Origin: Thermoactinomyces mirandus | Lineage (GTDB): Bacteria > Bacillota > Bacilli > Thermoactinomycetales > Thermoactinomycetaceae | Length of the DNA: 64,000 bases | Direction of reading: 5' to 3' | Assembly: GCF_013868055.1 (NCBI RefSeq) | Contig: NZ_JACEOL010000031.1 | Coordinates: forward strand, 1-64,000 | Part shown: one piece after another, positions 1 to 7,836 of the stretch | How positions within the stretch are numbered: position 1 is the stretch's first letter | Layout of the letters: every line of letters starts with the position of its first letter | Position numbers and translations under genes: made by a program | Notes under the pieces: model-generated | Told to the model about the DNA's origin: nothing | What the model saw: only the letters and a program-made list of their open reading frames with translations | Database searches by the model: none

Positions 1-46
1 AAAAGGGCTTGGGGTTGTATGTTTCGGGATAATTAGCCGGACAGAA

Positions 47-102
47 AAGGCTGTTGACAAAACAAGGTCAACAGCCTTGGCCTCTTCCAAGAGGTCTTTT
101 TG
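47..102 (+). terminator. Tandem hairpins, terminator of the upstream gene
   Basis: A perfect 12-bp inverted repeat (47-58 with 67-78, 8-nt loop) is followed at once by a second short hairpin (about 81-94) and a run of five T. The second hairpin with its T tract looks like a Rho-independent terminator for a gene lying left of the window. In Bacillus that neighbour is the HU gene hbs, but this is not visible here. No coding region is seen in bases 1-46. Confidence 0.7.
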
Positions 103-115
103 TTTCGCCGGATTG

Positions 116-124
116 TGGTATAAT
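116..124 (+). promoter_or_regulatory. Extended -10 promoter of folE
   Basis: TG-G-TATAAT (TATAAT at 119-124) is a consensus extended -10 element about 60 bases before the folE start. The -35 region is only a T-rich stretch that overlaps the upstream terminator, so the extended -10 probably carries recognition. Confidence 0.6.
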
Positions 125-183
125 GGACTCCAAGTCGTGAGATCAGATGGAATAGGACTTTGCCTGTGGATGGAGGAACATAA

Positions 184-747
184 ATGGTAGACCGCCACAA
201 AATTGAAAAAGCAGTACGTATGATTCTGGAAGCGATTGGTGAAGATCCGGACCGTGAAGGTTTAATAGATACGCCGGCGCGTGTTGCGCGCATGTATGAA
301 GAAATCTTTGTTGGTTTGAATGAAGATCCCAAAAAACATTTTTCGGTCATCTTTAGTGAAGATCATGAGGAATTGGTATTAGTCAAGGATATTCCTTTTT
401 TCTCAACCTGCGAACATCATCTGGTTCCTTTTTTCGGGAAAGCCCATGTTGGTTACATTCCCCGTGGAGGAAAGGTGACAGGGCTCAGCAAACTGGCCCG
501 TGCCATTGAGACGGTAGCAAGAAGGCCCCAGTTGCAAGAGCGGATTACATCAACGGTAGCTGATTCGATTGTTGAAACGCTGGACCCATATGGCGTAATC
601 GTGGTGATCGAGGCAGAGCATATGTGCATGACGATGCGCGGTGTAAAAAAACCGGGTTCCAAGACAGTCACTTCGGCTGTAAGGGGAATTTTTGCCGAGG
701 ATGCTGCTGCACGCGCCGAAGCGATGAGTTTGATCAGTCTAAAATAA
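184..747 (+). CDS. folE: GTP cyclohydrolase I
   Basis: Converts GTP to 7,8-dihydroneopterin triphosphate, the first step of folate (and pterin/queuosine precursor) synthesis, as a cytosolic homodecamer with Zn. The 187-residue length is typical. The zinc ligands are visible as C76 and H79 in the CEHHLVPF motif and C148 in HMCMTMRG. The ATG at 184 has GGAGG at 172-176. In Bacillus subtilis this gene (mtrA) forms an operon with mtrB; here a tRNA gene with its own promoter and terminator lies between them, so the two are probably transcribed separately. Confidence 0.97.
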   Translation: MVDRHKIEKAVRMILEAIGEDPDREGLIDTPARVARMYEEIFVGLNEDPKKHFSVIFSEDHEELVLVKDIPFFSTCEHHLVPFFGKAHVGYIPRGGKVTGLSKLARAIETVARRPQLQERITSTVADSIVETLDPYGVIVVIEAEHMCMTMRGVKKPGSKTVTSAVRGIFAEDAAARAEAMSLISLK

Positions 748-760
748 AAAAAGTTACCTC

Positions 761-789
761 TTGACATGATTTTAAGCCCGTAATATAAT
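761..789 (+). promoter_or_regulatory. Consensus sigma-A promoter of tRNA-Pro
   Basis: TTGACA (761-766), 17-bp spacer and TATAAT (784-789) are a perfect vegetative consensus, 38 bases before the tRNA. It begins 13 bases after the folE stop codon. Confidence 0.92.
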
Positions 790-827
790 GTTAATTGTCG
801 CTGGCAAGATAACATGAATGATTTCAA

Positions 828-904
828 CGGGCTATGGCGCAGCTTGGTAGCGCGCTTGCATGGGGCGCAAGAGGTCGTCAGTTCAAATCTGGCTAGCCCG
901 ACCA
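828..904 (+). tRNA. tRNA-Pro (anticodon GGG)
   Basis: A complete cloverleaf: acceptor stem CGGGCTA (828-834) pairing with TAGCCCG before the discriminator A, a 4-bp D stem GCGC/GCGC, anticodon stem CTTGC/GCAAG around the 7-base loop ATGGGGC, and a T loop TTCAAAT. Reading U33 then GGG gives the proline anticodon, with G37 as expected for tRNA-Pro. CCA is encoded (902-904). It is a single gene with its own consensus promoter and a terminator directly after it. Confidence 0.95.
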
Positions 905-909
905 ACAGC

Positions 910-938
910 AAGACTCTTCCTCTTGGGAGAGTCTTTTT
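910..938 (+). terminator. Terminator of tRNA-Pro
   Basis: An 8-9 bp stem (AGACTCT.CC with GGGAGAGTCT) followed by six T, starting five bases after the tRNA CCA end. Confidence 0.85.
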
Positions 939-964
939 TATTGGAATGACAGAGAAAAGAACCG

Positions 965-973
965 TGGTAAAAT
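965..973 (+). promoter_or_regulatory. Possible extended -10 promoter of mtrB
   Basis: TG-G-TAAAAT (TAAAAT 968-973) lies 37 bases before the mtrB start and directly after the tRNA terminator. The -35 is weak. It would give mtrB its own transcript. Confidence 0.4.
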
Positions 974-1009
974 AAAGTTGATTTTCATCATCCTGAGGAG
1001 GGATTAAGA

Positions 1010-1231
1010 TTGAAGGAAGTCTGGGGTGATTATGTGTTAATCAAGGCGAAGGAAAATGGAGTAAACGTGATCGGGTTAACGAGAGGAAAAGATACCCGTT
1101 TCCATCATTCGGAGAAGCTGGACCGGGGAGAAGTGATGATTGCGCAGTTTACGGAAAATACATCTGCCATAAAGATTCGCGGCAAAGCAACGATCATGAC
1201 CAGTTTTGGGACAATTGACACCGATGAATAG
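1010..1231 (+). CDS. mtrB: Trp RNA-binding attenuation protein (TRAP)
   Basis: An 11-subunit ring that, with bound tryptophan, wraps RNA carrying (G/U)AG triplets and so promotes termination in the trp leader or blocks translation. The 73 residues match Bacillus TRAP almost throughout, including [31 protein letters not shown] and the RNA-contacting basic residues K36, K55 and R57. The start is TTG at 1010 with a GAGGAGGG site. Its targets are in the window: the trp leader (9032-9095) and possibly the aroC ribosome-binding site (6648-6680). Confidence 0.97.
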   Translation: MKEVWGDYVLIKAKENGVNVIGLTRGKDTRFHHSEKLDRGEVMIAQFTENTSAIKIRGKATIMTSFGTIDTDE

Positions 1232-1320
1232 AAAGACAGCCCTGAACAAAAGCGCATATTTGCATGTTTCCCCGCTGTTTTTTATAAAATGGTATCAGCG
1301 ATTTAAAAGGGGGAAGCAGG

Positions 1321-1839
1321 GTGGAGGCTTTTGTTGTACGAATACTTGCAGCCGTGCTGGCAGCGACTCTTTTGGCGGTCGTGGTATCCGTGCTTCCGGA
1401 GCTGTCGGCAAACCGGAACGGGCAAGGCGAGCATTTGCCGGTATTCAAGGATGAGTCAACCATGAAGTTGACCAGGGAGCGCGTGGTAGATTTTATCCTG
1501 GACCAGGAAATTCAAATGTCGCTTAAGCGCATTGATTTTTATAATTATAAAGTATTTTTGGAACTGGATTCTGCCGGATTGGCAAAACCAGCTGTCAGCA
1601 AAGAACTGGTCCGGATCATTTGCCGGATGTTAGAGCAAACAGAAAATGTTGGGGAGGTACAGGTACTCGTTCATGCTATATCTGGCGAAAGCCTGCTGGT
1701 TGAAGCAAAAAAAAGCGATTTGCAGGGAAAAGGTTTAAAACTGCTGAAAGCGCTATCGGACGAGGAAATACTGGAGCAAGTGTTTAAAACTACATGGTTT
1801 TCCTCTCATACTCATTCAAATGAGGGAAAACAATGGTAG
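1321..1839 (+). CDS. Membrane-anchored protein of unknown function
   Basis: Not recognised. The 172-residue product starts at GTG (1321) after a GGGGGAAG site. Residues about 4-26 form one hydrophobic segment, followed by a polar domain probably outside the membrane; there are no catalytic motifs. Residues about 60-150 look like an alternating alpha/beta fold. It lies between mtrB and hepS, and its last codons overlap the hepS promoter. A role in quinone or tryptophan metabolism cannot be inferred from position alone. Confidence 0.75.
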   Translation: MEAFVVRILAAVLAATLLAVVVSVLPELSANRNGQGEHLPVFKDESTMKLTRERVVDFILDQEIQMSLKRIDFYNYKVFLELDSAGLAKPAVSKELVRIICRMLEQTENVGEVQVLVHAISGESLLVEAKKSDLQGKGLKLLKALSDEEILEQVFKTTWFSSHTHSNEGKQW

Positions 1840-1862
1840 AATGCCTATCTTTACAAAAAGTA

Positions 1863-1871
1863 TGGTATACT
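1863..1871 (+). promoter_or_regulatory. Extended -10 promoter before hepS
   Basis: TG-G-TATACT (TATACT 1866-1871) lies about 40 bases before the likely hepS start at 1913. The -35 is poor. Confidence 0.5.
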
Positions 1872-1912
1872 ATTCGCAGCGCTTGAATCAGCCTCATTGG
1901 GGGAACAATTTT

Positions 1913-2647
1913 ATGGCATTCATACATAATGAAGCATTAATTCGATTGATTACACAAATTCGAAATAGTGTAGAGAACCGGTATGTCAGTGAAACAATGG
2001 GGGAAGTGCAAATCCCGGTTTTTTTTGTGCAAGTTTTGTATTGGCTTTTAAATGAACGGCAAGAGGAGACAAAAAAGGTTGAATTGTATATCATCGCGTC
2101 CACTTTGTTGAAAATGGGAATCGATATGCATGAACAGATTCGGGTGAATCCCCGGCATGATGATGAGCGATTGCAGCAACTTGCCATTTTGAGCGGGGAT
2201 CATTACAGCAGCCTGTTTTATCTGCATCTGGCCGGACAGCATGAAGTGGAAGGGATTCGCTATTTGTCAGATGCTATTTGCCGGATTAATGAATGGAAAA
2301 TGTCTTTGCATGCGCTGAGAAATGGAGAAGGGTTTTCAGACCCGAAAAAAGCCTGGTGTTATTTTGAAAAAATTTCGTCCGGATTGGTTGCGGCATTGGC
2401 CGATTTTTTTCATGTGGAAGATGAAATCAGGATTCTGGCCGCTGCAGCCCTTGTCGCTCTTTTTGATGCGGACCGGTTGGCCGGATTGTACCTGAAGGAC
2501 CATGAAGTGTGGCTCGATGAAATACTTGAAAAGAAATCATTTCTCAAAGAGGCATGCGATCAGCTGGATGATCCTGTCCTAAAATCTTTATTGCAGGAAT
2601 TGCCGCAATTTGAACCAGTTGTATTGAAAGAGAGTGATGGAGTTTGA
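1913..2647 (+). CDS. hepS: Heptaprenyl diphosphate synthase component I
   Basis: Small regulatory subunit of the two-component heptaprenyl diphosphate synthase that makes the C35 side chain of menaquinone-7 with HepT. The family hallmark GDHYSSLFYLHLAG is present about one third into the protein. The frame is open from 1820, but ATG 1913 has the best site (TTGGGGGAA at 1898-1905) and gives 244 residues, near the Bacillus length of about 250. The catalytic Asp-rich motifs of HepT are absent, as expected. The stop overlaps the menG start (TTGA). Confidence 0.88.
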   Translation: MAFIHNEALIRLITQIRNSVENRYVSETMGEVQIPVFFVQVLYWLLNERQEETKKVELYIIASTLLKMGIDMHEQIRVNPRHDDERLQQLAILSGDHYSSLFYLHLAGQHEVEGIRYLSDAICRINEWKMSLHALRNGEGFSDPKKAWCYFEKISSGLVAALADFFHVEDEIRILAAAALVALFDADRLAGLYLKDHEVWLDEILEKKSFLKEACDQLDDPVLKSLLQELPQFEPVVLKESDGV

Positions 2648-3369
2648 AACCTGAAGGTGAGGCAAAATCCAAATTCGTACATCAAGTGTTTGAAAGTATT
2701 GCCAAGGATTATGACCGTATGAATTCCCTGCTCAGTTTTTGCATGCATAAACTGTGGCGCAGGTTTGCCATGAAAAAGATGCACGTTGGGCCTGGCGACA
2801 ATGCCATTGATGTATGTTGCGGAACCTGTGACTGGACCATTTCATTGGCACGCGCATCAGAGTCTGGCCGCATTGTCGGGCTTGACTTCAGCAAAAAAAT
2901 GCTGAAGGTTGGAGAAATGAAAGTGGCACGGGAGAACTTGTCCCGCCAGATTGAACTTGTACAGGGAGACGCCATGAATTTGCCCTTTCCGGACAATACT
3001 TTTGATCATGCGACGATTGGATTTGCCTTGCGCAATGTTCCCGATCTTGTGCAGGTTCTCAAAGAAATGAAGCGGGTTGTCAAGCCTGGAGGCCAAGTGG
3101 TATCTCTGGAATTATCCAAACCGGGTTGGCCTCCTTTCCGTGCAATTTATTATTTCTATTTTAAACGGATTTTGCCCTGGCTGGGCAAATTGTTTGCCAA
3201 CCGTTATGAACAGTACAGATGGCTGCCTGAATCGCTCGTACACTTTCCCGATTACAAAGAGCTGGAAAGCTTGATGAAAGAGGAAGTCGACCTGGAAAAT
3301 GTTGAGGTGTACCCGCTGACTGGTGGCATTACAGCCCTTCATATCGGACGCAAACCAAAAGAGGAATAA
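2644..3369 (+). CDS. menG: Demethylmenaquinone methyltransferase
   Basis: SAM-dependent C-methylation of demethylmenaquinone, the last step of menaquinone synthesis. The 241-residue class I methyltransferase shows the family N-terminus (VHQVFESIAKDYDRMN), the SAM-binding motif DVCCGTCDWT, GLDFSKKML and the C-terminal TGGI segment. It starts at TTG 2644, overlapping the hepS stop, so it is translationally coupled. The order hepS-menG-hepT is conserved in Bacillus, but here two extra genes lie between menG and hepT. Confidence 0.95.
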   Translation: MKPEGEAKSKFVHQVFESIAKDYDRMNSLLSFCMHKLWRRFAMKKMHVGPGDNAIDVCCGTCDWTISLARASESGRIVGLDFSKKMLKVGEMKVARENLSRQIELVQGDAMNLPFPDNTFDHATIGFALRNVPDLVQVLKEMKRVVKPGGQVVSLELSKPGWPPFRAIYYFYFKRILPWLGKLFANRYEQYRWLPESLVHFPDYKELESLMKEEVDLENVEVYPLTGGITALHIGRKPKEE

Positions 3370-3386
3370 AGAAGGAAGATGGTTTG

Positions 3387-4256
3387 ATGATGGGATGGAA
3401 CAAATTGAAGATTGTTTTGGAAATGATTAAATTTGAACATACCATTTTCGCCTTGCCATTTGCCTATTTGGGGGCTATTTTGGGGAGCCTGGAGGTGAGA
3501 GAGGTTTTTCCCGCCTGGAAAGAAATCGGTTGGATTACTTTGGCCATGGTTGGTGCACGCAGCGCGGCGATGTCTTTGAATCGCCTGATTGACCGGCAGA
3601 TCGACGCAAAAAATCCGCGAACCAGAAACCGTGCCATTCCGGCTGGTCTGGTGTCCACCACGTTTGTATGGGGATTTGTGTTTGTTTCGTTTGCATTACT
3701 CTTTTTTTCCGCATACCAGTTAAATATGCTGGCAGTTTACTTATTGCCGGTTGCTGTATTTTTTTTGTGGATTTATTCCTATACCAAGCGTTTTACCTGG
3801 ACATGCCATTTCTTTTTGGGAATCGCCACCGCACTGGGACCGTTGGGAGGCTGGGTGGCAACCACGGCTCAGATCGATGTGCTGTCGCTGATCCTTTTTG
3901 CCACCGTTGCCTTGTGGATTGGCGGGTTTGATGTGATTTATGCCTGTCAGGATGTGGAATTTGACCGAAAGGAATCCCTTTATTCTATTCCTGCACGATT
4001 TGGGGTGAAAAAAGCCCTGCTTATCTCAAGCCTGATGCATGTCGGAACAGCAGCAGGGCTGATTGCGCTGCTGCTGCTTTTGAACCTGGGGCTCTGGTTT
4101 GGGATTGGTGTAGCGATTGCGCTGATCATTCTCGTCTATGAACATGCTATTGTATCCGAAAACGATCTGTCCCGGCTGAATACGGCTTTTTTCACCATGA
4201 ACGGGGTATTGAGCATGATTATATTTACTTTTACTCTACTGGATGTGTTTTTATGA
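3387..4256 (+). CDS. UbiA-family prenyltransferase, probably MqnP-like
   Basis: Membrane aromatic prenyltransferase of about 290 residues and 7-9 membrane segments. The two Mg-binding motifs are NRLIDRQID (NxxxDxxxD) and CQDVEFD. The N-terminus (IKFEHTIFALPFAYLGAI) is that of the 4-hydroxybenzoate octaprenyltransferase/MqnP branch rather than MenA. It sits inside the menaquinone cluster and overlaps ubiX by ATGA, which fits attachment of the heptaprenyl chain in the futalosine-type pathway. Starts at 3384 (TTG), 3387 or 3390 (both ATG) are possible; the GAAGGAAG site favours 3387. MenA activity is not excluded. Confidence 0.85.
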   Translation: MMGWNKLKIVLEMIKFEHTIFALPFAYLGAILGSLEVREVFPAWKEIGWITLAMVGARSAAMSLNRLIDRQIDAKNPRTRNRAIPAGLVSTTFVWGFVFVSFALLFFSAYQLNMLAVYLLPVAVFFLWIYSYTKRFTWTCHFFLGIATALGPLGGWVATTAQIDVLSLILFATVALWIGGFDVIYACQDVEFDRKESLYSIPARFGVKKALLISSLMHVGTAAGLIALLLLLNLGLWFGIGVAIALIILVYEHAIVSENDLSRLNTAFFTMNGVLSMIIFTFTLLDVFL

Positions 4257-4846
4257 ACAAGAAGCGAATCGTCATAGGAATAACCGGGGCAAGCGGAGCT
4301 CCGTATGGACTGTGCCTGCTGGAAGAATGTCTCAGGCAGGGACATGAAGTTCACCTGTTGGTGAGCGAAGCCGGATGGCGTGTATTAAAGGAAGAACAAG
4401 GATGGGAAGTGCAGAAGCGGGAACAGCTTTTTTATAACCGATACAAGCATCTGGAGGGAACCCTTCTTTTTCATCCTTTAAAGGATATCGGCGCCAGCAT
4501 TGCTTCGGGTTCCTTCCAATGTGATGGCATGGTTATTATTCCCTGTTCAATGGGGACCATGGCGAGGATCGCACAGGGGATTTCCGGCAACCTGATGGAG
4601 CGGACGGCCGATGTCATGTTGAAAGAAAAAAAACCTCTCGTGATTGTTCCAAGAGAGACGCCCCTGTCGGCAATTCATTTGGAAAATATGTTGAAACTGG
4701 CCCAATATGGCGCCAGCATTGTTCCGGCCATGCCTGCCTTTTACCACCAGCCGCAGACCATTGAAGATATGGTGCGGTTTGTGGCCGGCAAAGTGTTAGA
4801 CCAGTTACACATCGATCATCAGCTTTACCGGCGCTGGTCCACATAA
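4253..4846 (+). CDS. ubiX: Flavin prenyltransferase UbiX
   Basis: Makes prenylated FMN, the cofactor of UbiD-type decarboxylases, from FMN and dimethylallyl phosphate. The 197 residues carry the flavoprotein motif TGASGAPYG at the N-terminus, the IIPCSMGTMARIA segment, and PRETPLSAIHLENM, all diagnostic of UbiX. The ATG overlaps the stop of the prenyltransferase gene. A UbiD partner is not in the window; in the futalosine pathway the partner would be the MqnL-type decarboxylase. About 160 bases without a clear feature follow before hepT. Confidence 0.95.
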   Translation: MNKKRIVIGITGASGAPYGLCLLEECLRQGHEVHLLVSEAGWRVLKEEQGWEVQKREQLFYNRYKHLEGTLLFHPLKDIGASIASGSFQCDGMVIIPCSMGTMARIAQGISGNLMERTADVMLKEKKPLVIVPRETPLSAIHLENMLKLAQYGASIVPAMPAFYHQPQTIEDMVRFVAGKVLDQLHIDHQLYRRWST

Positions 4847-5005
4847 ATGTCAAGGATTTTGTGATGAATGTGAAGAATAAAACAGTTAGATCTTTGAACC
4901 TTTTCCTGAACCATGGATGGGGAACGGGAAGAGGGAAGGTGATACGAAATAAAGAGAACTGTATACTTGGCTCTGTAGAGCTTGGCATACGTTAGGGTGA
5001 AGATC

Positions 5006-5977
5006 ATGAGCTTGCAACAGATTTATTATAACTTGAAAAATGATCTTAAATGGATCGAACGAGAGCTGGAAAAAGCGATCAAAACGGAACATCAGGTATT
5101 AAATGATTCATCTGCCCATTTGCTGAAAGCGGGCGGAAAAAGGATGCGCCCCATCTTTGTACTTTTGTCAGGCCGGTTCGGTCAATACAAACGGGAAGAA
5201 CTGAAGCGGGTTGCCGTAGGTTTGGAACTGATCCATATGGCAACACTGGTTCATGATGATGTCATTGATGACGCGGACACACGCAGGGGCAAGTCTACGG
5301 TAAAATCGGAATGGGATAACAAAATTGCCATGTATACGGGAGATTTCATATTTGCACGGGCGCTTACGGAATTGTCACACCTGAAGGAGCCACGTGTGCA
5401 CCCGATTTTGGCGGCCGCAATGCGACAGGTTTGCCTTGGCGAAATTGACCAGATCGAGGATCTGTATTCAGAGAGACAGTCTCTGTATCGTTATTTGCAC
5501 CGGATTAAACGGAAAACCGCCTTGCTGATGTCGATCAGCTGCCAGCTGGGCGCAATGGTCAGCGAAGCGAAACCAAAATATATTGCGCGGCTCAAGGCAT
5601 ACGGCTACTATGTCGGTATGGCTTTTCAACTGACCGATGATGTCCTGGATTTTGTGGGCGATGAGAAAACATTGGGCAAACCGGCCGGAAATGATTTGCG
5701 GCAAGGAAACATTACCTTGCCTGTCATTTATGCATTGAGTCAGGCTGACGAAAGAGAACGTGCGATGATCCTTGCTTATCTGCGGTCGCAAGGCGAAGAC
5801 GGACTATTGGAAGAAATATTGCAGCTGGTGCGGCAAAAAGGCGGGATTGAGTATACGCTTGACTTGTCCAAACGCTATATGGAAAAAGCGATGCGCAGCC
5901 TGACAGAATTGCCGACATGCTATGAACGGGAATCATTACGGCTGATTTCTGAATTTATTGTTCAACGTTCCTATTAG
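5006..5977 (+). CDS. hepT: Heptaprenyl diphosphate synthase component II
   Basis: Catalytic trans-prenyltransferase subunit that elongates farnesyl diphosphate to C35 with HepS. First Asp-rich motif HDDVIDDADTRRG and second motif DDVLDFVGD are visible, with GKPAGNDLRQGNITLP after the latter. The frame is open from 4982, but ATG 5006 has an AGGGTGA site at 4994-5000 and gives 323 residues, close to Bacillus HepT. It is separated from ubiX by about 160 bases, so it may have its own weak promoter (TATACT near 4955-4965). Confidence 0.95.
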   Translation: MSLQQIYYNLKNDLKWIERELEKAIKTEHQVLNDSSAHLLKAGGKRMRPIFVLLSGRFGQYKREELKRVAVGLELIHMATLVHDDVIDDADTRRGKSTVKSEWDNKIAMYTGDFIFARALTELSHLKEPRVHPILAAAMRQVCLGEIDQIEDLYSERQSLYRYLHRIKRKTALLMSISCQLGAMVSEAKPKYIARLKAYGYYVGMAFQLTDDVLDFVGDEKTLGKPAGNDLRQGNITLPVIYALSQADERERAMILAYLRSQGEDGLLEEILQLVRQKGGIEYTLDLSKRYMEKAMRSLTELPTCYERESLRLISEFIVQRSY

Positions 5978-5998
5978 CCATAAATCCTGACTCCATGG

Positions 5999-6027
5999 TT
6001 GCGATTACATTTTAAACTTGTTAGAAT
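5999..6027 (+). promoter_or_regulatory. Promoter of ndk
   Basis: TTGCGA (5999-6004), 17-bp spacer, TAGAAT (6022-6027) preceded by TG-T, so also an extended -10. It lies 71 bases before the ndk ATG. Confidence 0.6.
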
Positions 6028-6097
6028 TTTTCTTGTTACTTTCCCGTTTTAACTTGTGAATAGTACTCTACATATCGTTAAAATGGAGGCTGACCTT

Positions 6098-6541
6098 ATG
6101 GAAAAAACATTCATTATGGTAAAACCGGATGGTGTGCAACGCGGATTGATTGGTGATGTGGTTTCCCGTTTTGAAAAGAAAGGATATCAGCTGGTCGGTG
6201 CAAAACTGATAACCGTGTCCCGTGATCTGGCCGAACAACATTATGCAGAACATAAAGAAAAGCCGTTTTTTGGCGAATTGGTTGACTTTATTACTTCCGG
6301 TCCGGTTTTTGCGATGGTATGGCAAGGGCAAAACATTATAGCGACAGCCCGCCAAATGATGGGGAAAACCAATCCGTCTGACGCATTGCCCGGAACAATC
6401 CGCGGTGATTATGGAGTAAATGTTTCCATGAATATCGTACACGGGTCCGATTCTCCGGAAAGCGCTGAGCGGGAAATCGCTTTATGGTTTGAGAAATCGG
6501 AATTGAACAATTACGAGAAAACGATCAATCGCTGGATTTGA
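6098..6541 (+). CDS. ndk: Nucleoside diphosphate kinase
   Basis: Transfers the gamma phosphate from ATP to NDPs through a phosphohistidine. The 147-residue protein has the full family pattern: [13 protein letters not shown] at the N-terminus, the [22 protein letters not shown] loop and the active-site histidine in [11 protein letters not shown] 6098 follows TGGAGG at 6084-6089; an upstream in-frame ATG at 6056 has no site. It follows hepT as in Bacillus and ends in its own terminator. Confidence 0.97.
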   Translation: MEKTFIMVKPDGVQRGLIGDVVSRFEKKGYQLVGAKLITVSRDLAEQHYAEHKEKPFFGELVDFITSGPVFAMVWQGQNIIATARQMMGKTNPSDALPGTIRGDYGVNVSMNIVHGSDSPESAEREIALWFEKSELNNYEKTINRWI

Positions 6542-6551
6542 CTGTGGAAAA

Positions 6552-6585
6552 GGCATGGCCCGCGAGCTGTGCCTCTTTTATTTTG
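6552..6585 (+). terminator. Terminator of ndk
   Basis: An 8-bp stem (6552-6559 with 6566-6573, one G-U pair), 6-nt loop and the T-rich tail TCTTTTATTTT. Confidence 0.8.
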
Positions 6586-6614
6586 AGAAGCCTCTCCTCA
6601 CTTTGAATAATCTG

Positions 6615-6623
6615 TGTTATCAT
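6615..6623 (+). promoter_or_regulatory. Possible extended -10 promoter of the aro operon
   Basis: TG-T-TATCAT (TATCAT 6618-6623) lies 53 bases before the aroC ATG and just after the ndk terminator. The -35 is poor. The transcript would begin near 6630, at a 7-bp hairpin (6628-6634 with 6639-6645, loop TTTT). Confidence 0.4.
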
Positions 6624-6647
6624 TACTAACAAATTTTTATTTGTTTT

Positions 6648-6680
6648 TAGCTTAGCAGAGGAGAGAAGATGAGCAATGAG
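6648..6680 (+). promoter_or_regulatory. TRAP-like (G/U)AG triplets over the aroC ribosome-binding site
   Basis: TAG 6648, TAG 6653, GAG 6658 and GAG 6663 follow each other at exactly 5 nt, with GAT at 6668 and further GAG at 6671 and 6678. This is the spacing TRAP uses (triplet plus 2-nt spacer). The series covers the GAGGAGAG ribosome-binding site of aroC and runs across its ATG at 6676. TRAP binding here would block aroC translation when tryptophan is abundant, as known for trpP and trpG of Bacillus. Purine-rich Shine-Dalgarno sequence can produce some GAG by chance, so this is an inference. Confidence 0.45.
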
Positions 6681-7836
6681 ATATCTTACAGCCGGAGAAT
6701 CACATGGTCCGCAATTAACCGTAATTATTGAGGGAATCCCTAGTCAATTGCATATTGATAAGGAAAAGATCGATCGTGAGCTGGCCAGACGGCAAAAAGG
6801 CTATGGCCGGGGGCGCCGGATGCAAATCGAAAAAGATCAGGTGAAAATATTGTCGGGCGTCAGATTCGGCCGGACAACTGGAGCTCCGGTCACTTTGGTC
6901 ATAGAAAACCGCGATTACAGTCATTGGAAAAATGTAATGAGTGTTGATTCTGCCTTTGAAGAGGCAGAAAAACGCAGGATTTCCTGCCCCAGGCCGGGAC
7001 ATGCCGATTTGAATGGAGCCATCAAATACCGGCATCGAGACATGCGTGACGTACTTGAACGTTCAAGTGCCAGGGAAACTGCGGCGCGCGTGGCCGCCGG
7101 AGCTGTCGCCCGTCTTCTTCTGGAAGAATGCGGAATCGATGTCGCAGGCCATGTCTTACAGATCGGAGATGTTGCCGCGAAGCCTGTCCAGTTATCCTTG
7201 CAGGAAATAAAAGAACGGTCGGAATTGTCACCGGTTCGTTGCCTTGATAAGGATGCCGAAAAACAGATGATGGCACGAATTGACCAGGCCAGGGAAGAGG
7301 GAGATTCCTTGGGCGGTGTGGTGGAGACGATTGTGGCAGGCGTACCGGTTGGCCTGGGCAGCCACGTACACTGGGATCGCAAGCTGGATGCGAGAATTGC
7401 GCAAGCGGTTGTCAGTATCAATGCTTTTAAAGGAGTCGAATTTGGTCTCGGGTTCGAAGCGGCCGGACTGAATGGTTCAGAAGTGCACGATGAGATCATG
7501 TGGTCAAGGAAACGTGGTTTTTACCGCCGTACCAACCGTTTGGGGGGACTGGAAGGCGGAATGACAACAGGCGAGCCAATCGTCGTGCGTGGAGCAATGA
7601 AACCGATCCCTACACTTTACAAGCCTTTACAGAGTGTGGATATTGAGACCAAACAGCCGTTTCAGGCAAGCATCGAACGTTCAGACAGCTGTGCTGTGCC
7701 CGCTGCCAGTGTCGTTATGGAAAATGTGGTGGCATGGGAAATAGCCCAGGCATTGGTTGAAAAGTTTTCCAGTGATACCATGAATGAAATGGTGGAGCAG
7801 CTAAAACAGTATCGGGAAAGAGTGGTAGACTTCTGA
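6676..7836 (+). CDS. aroC: Chorismate synthase
   Basis: Converts 5-enolpyruvylshikimate 3-phosphate to chorismate with reduced FMN (gene called aroF in B. subtilis). The 386 residues carry the family signatures GESHGP near the N-terminus, [13 protein letters not shown], the [13 protein letters not shown] segment and [12 protein letters not shown]. It is the first gene of the aromatic supra-operon and overlaps aroB by one base (TGATG). The leader holds a TRAP-like triplet series over the ribosome-binding site. Confidence 0.97.
   Translation: MRYLTAGESHGPQLTVIIEGIPSQLHIDKEKIDRELARRQKGYGRGRRMQIEKDQVKILSGVRFGRTTGAPVTLVIENRDYSHWKNVMSVDSAFEEAEKRRISCPRPGHADLNGAIKYRHRDMRDVLERSSARETAARVAAGAVARLLLEECGIDVAGHVLQIGDVAAKPVQLSLQEIKERSELSPVRCLDKDAEKQMMARIDQAREEGDSLGGVVETIVAGVPVGLGSHVHWDRKLDARIAQAVVSINAFKGVEFGLGFEAAGLNGSEVHDEIMWSRKRGFYRRTNRLGGLEGGMTTGEPIVVRGAMKPIPTLYKPLQSVDIETKQPFQASIERSDSCAVPAASVVMENVVAWEIAQALVEKFSSDTMNEMVEQLKQYRERVVDF

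Noticed and set aside
453..911. Minus-strand 152-codon frame across folE and the tRNA
   Set aside because: It is antisense to folE and to a complete tRNA with promoter and terminator; such frames through tRNA-Pro are a common annotation artefact.
1820..1912. N-terminal extension of HepS from ATG 1820
   Set aside because: The extra 31 residues are encoded by the promoter region and the end of the previous gene; ATG 1913 has a better ribosome-binding site and family-like length.
6921..7499. Minus-strand 192-codon frame inside aroC
   Set aside because: Antisense to a well-conserved enzyme; serine/arginine-rich shadow.
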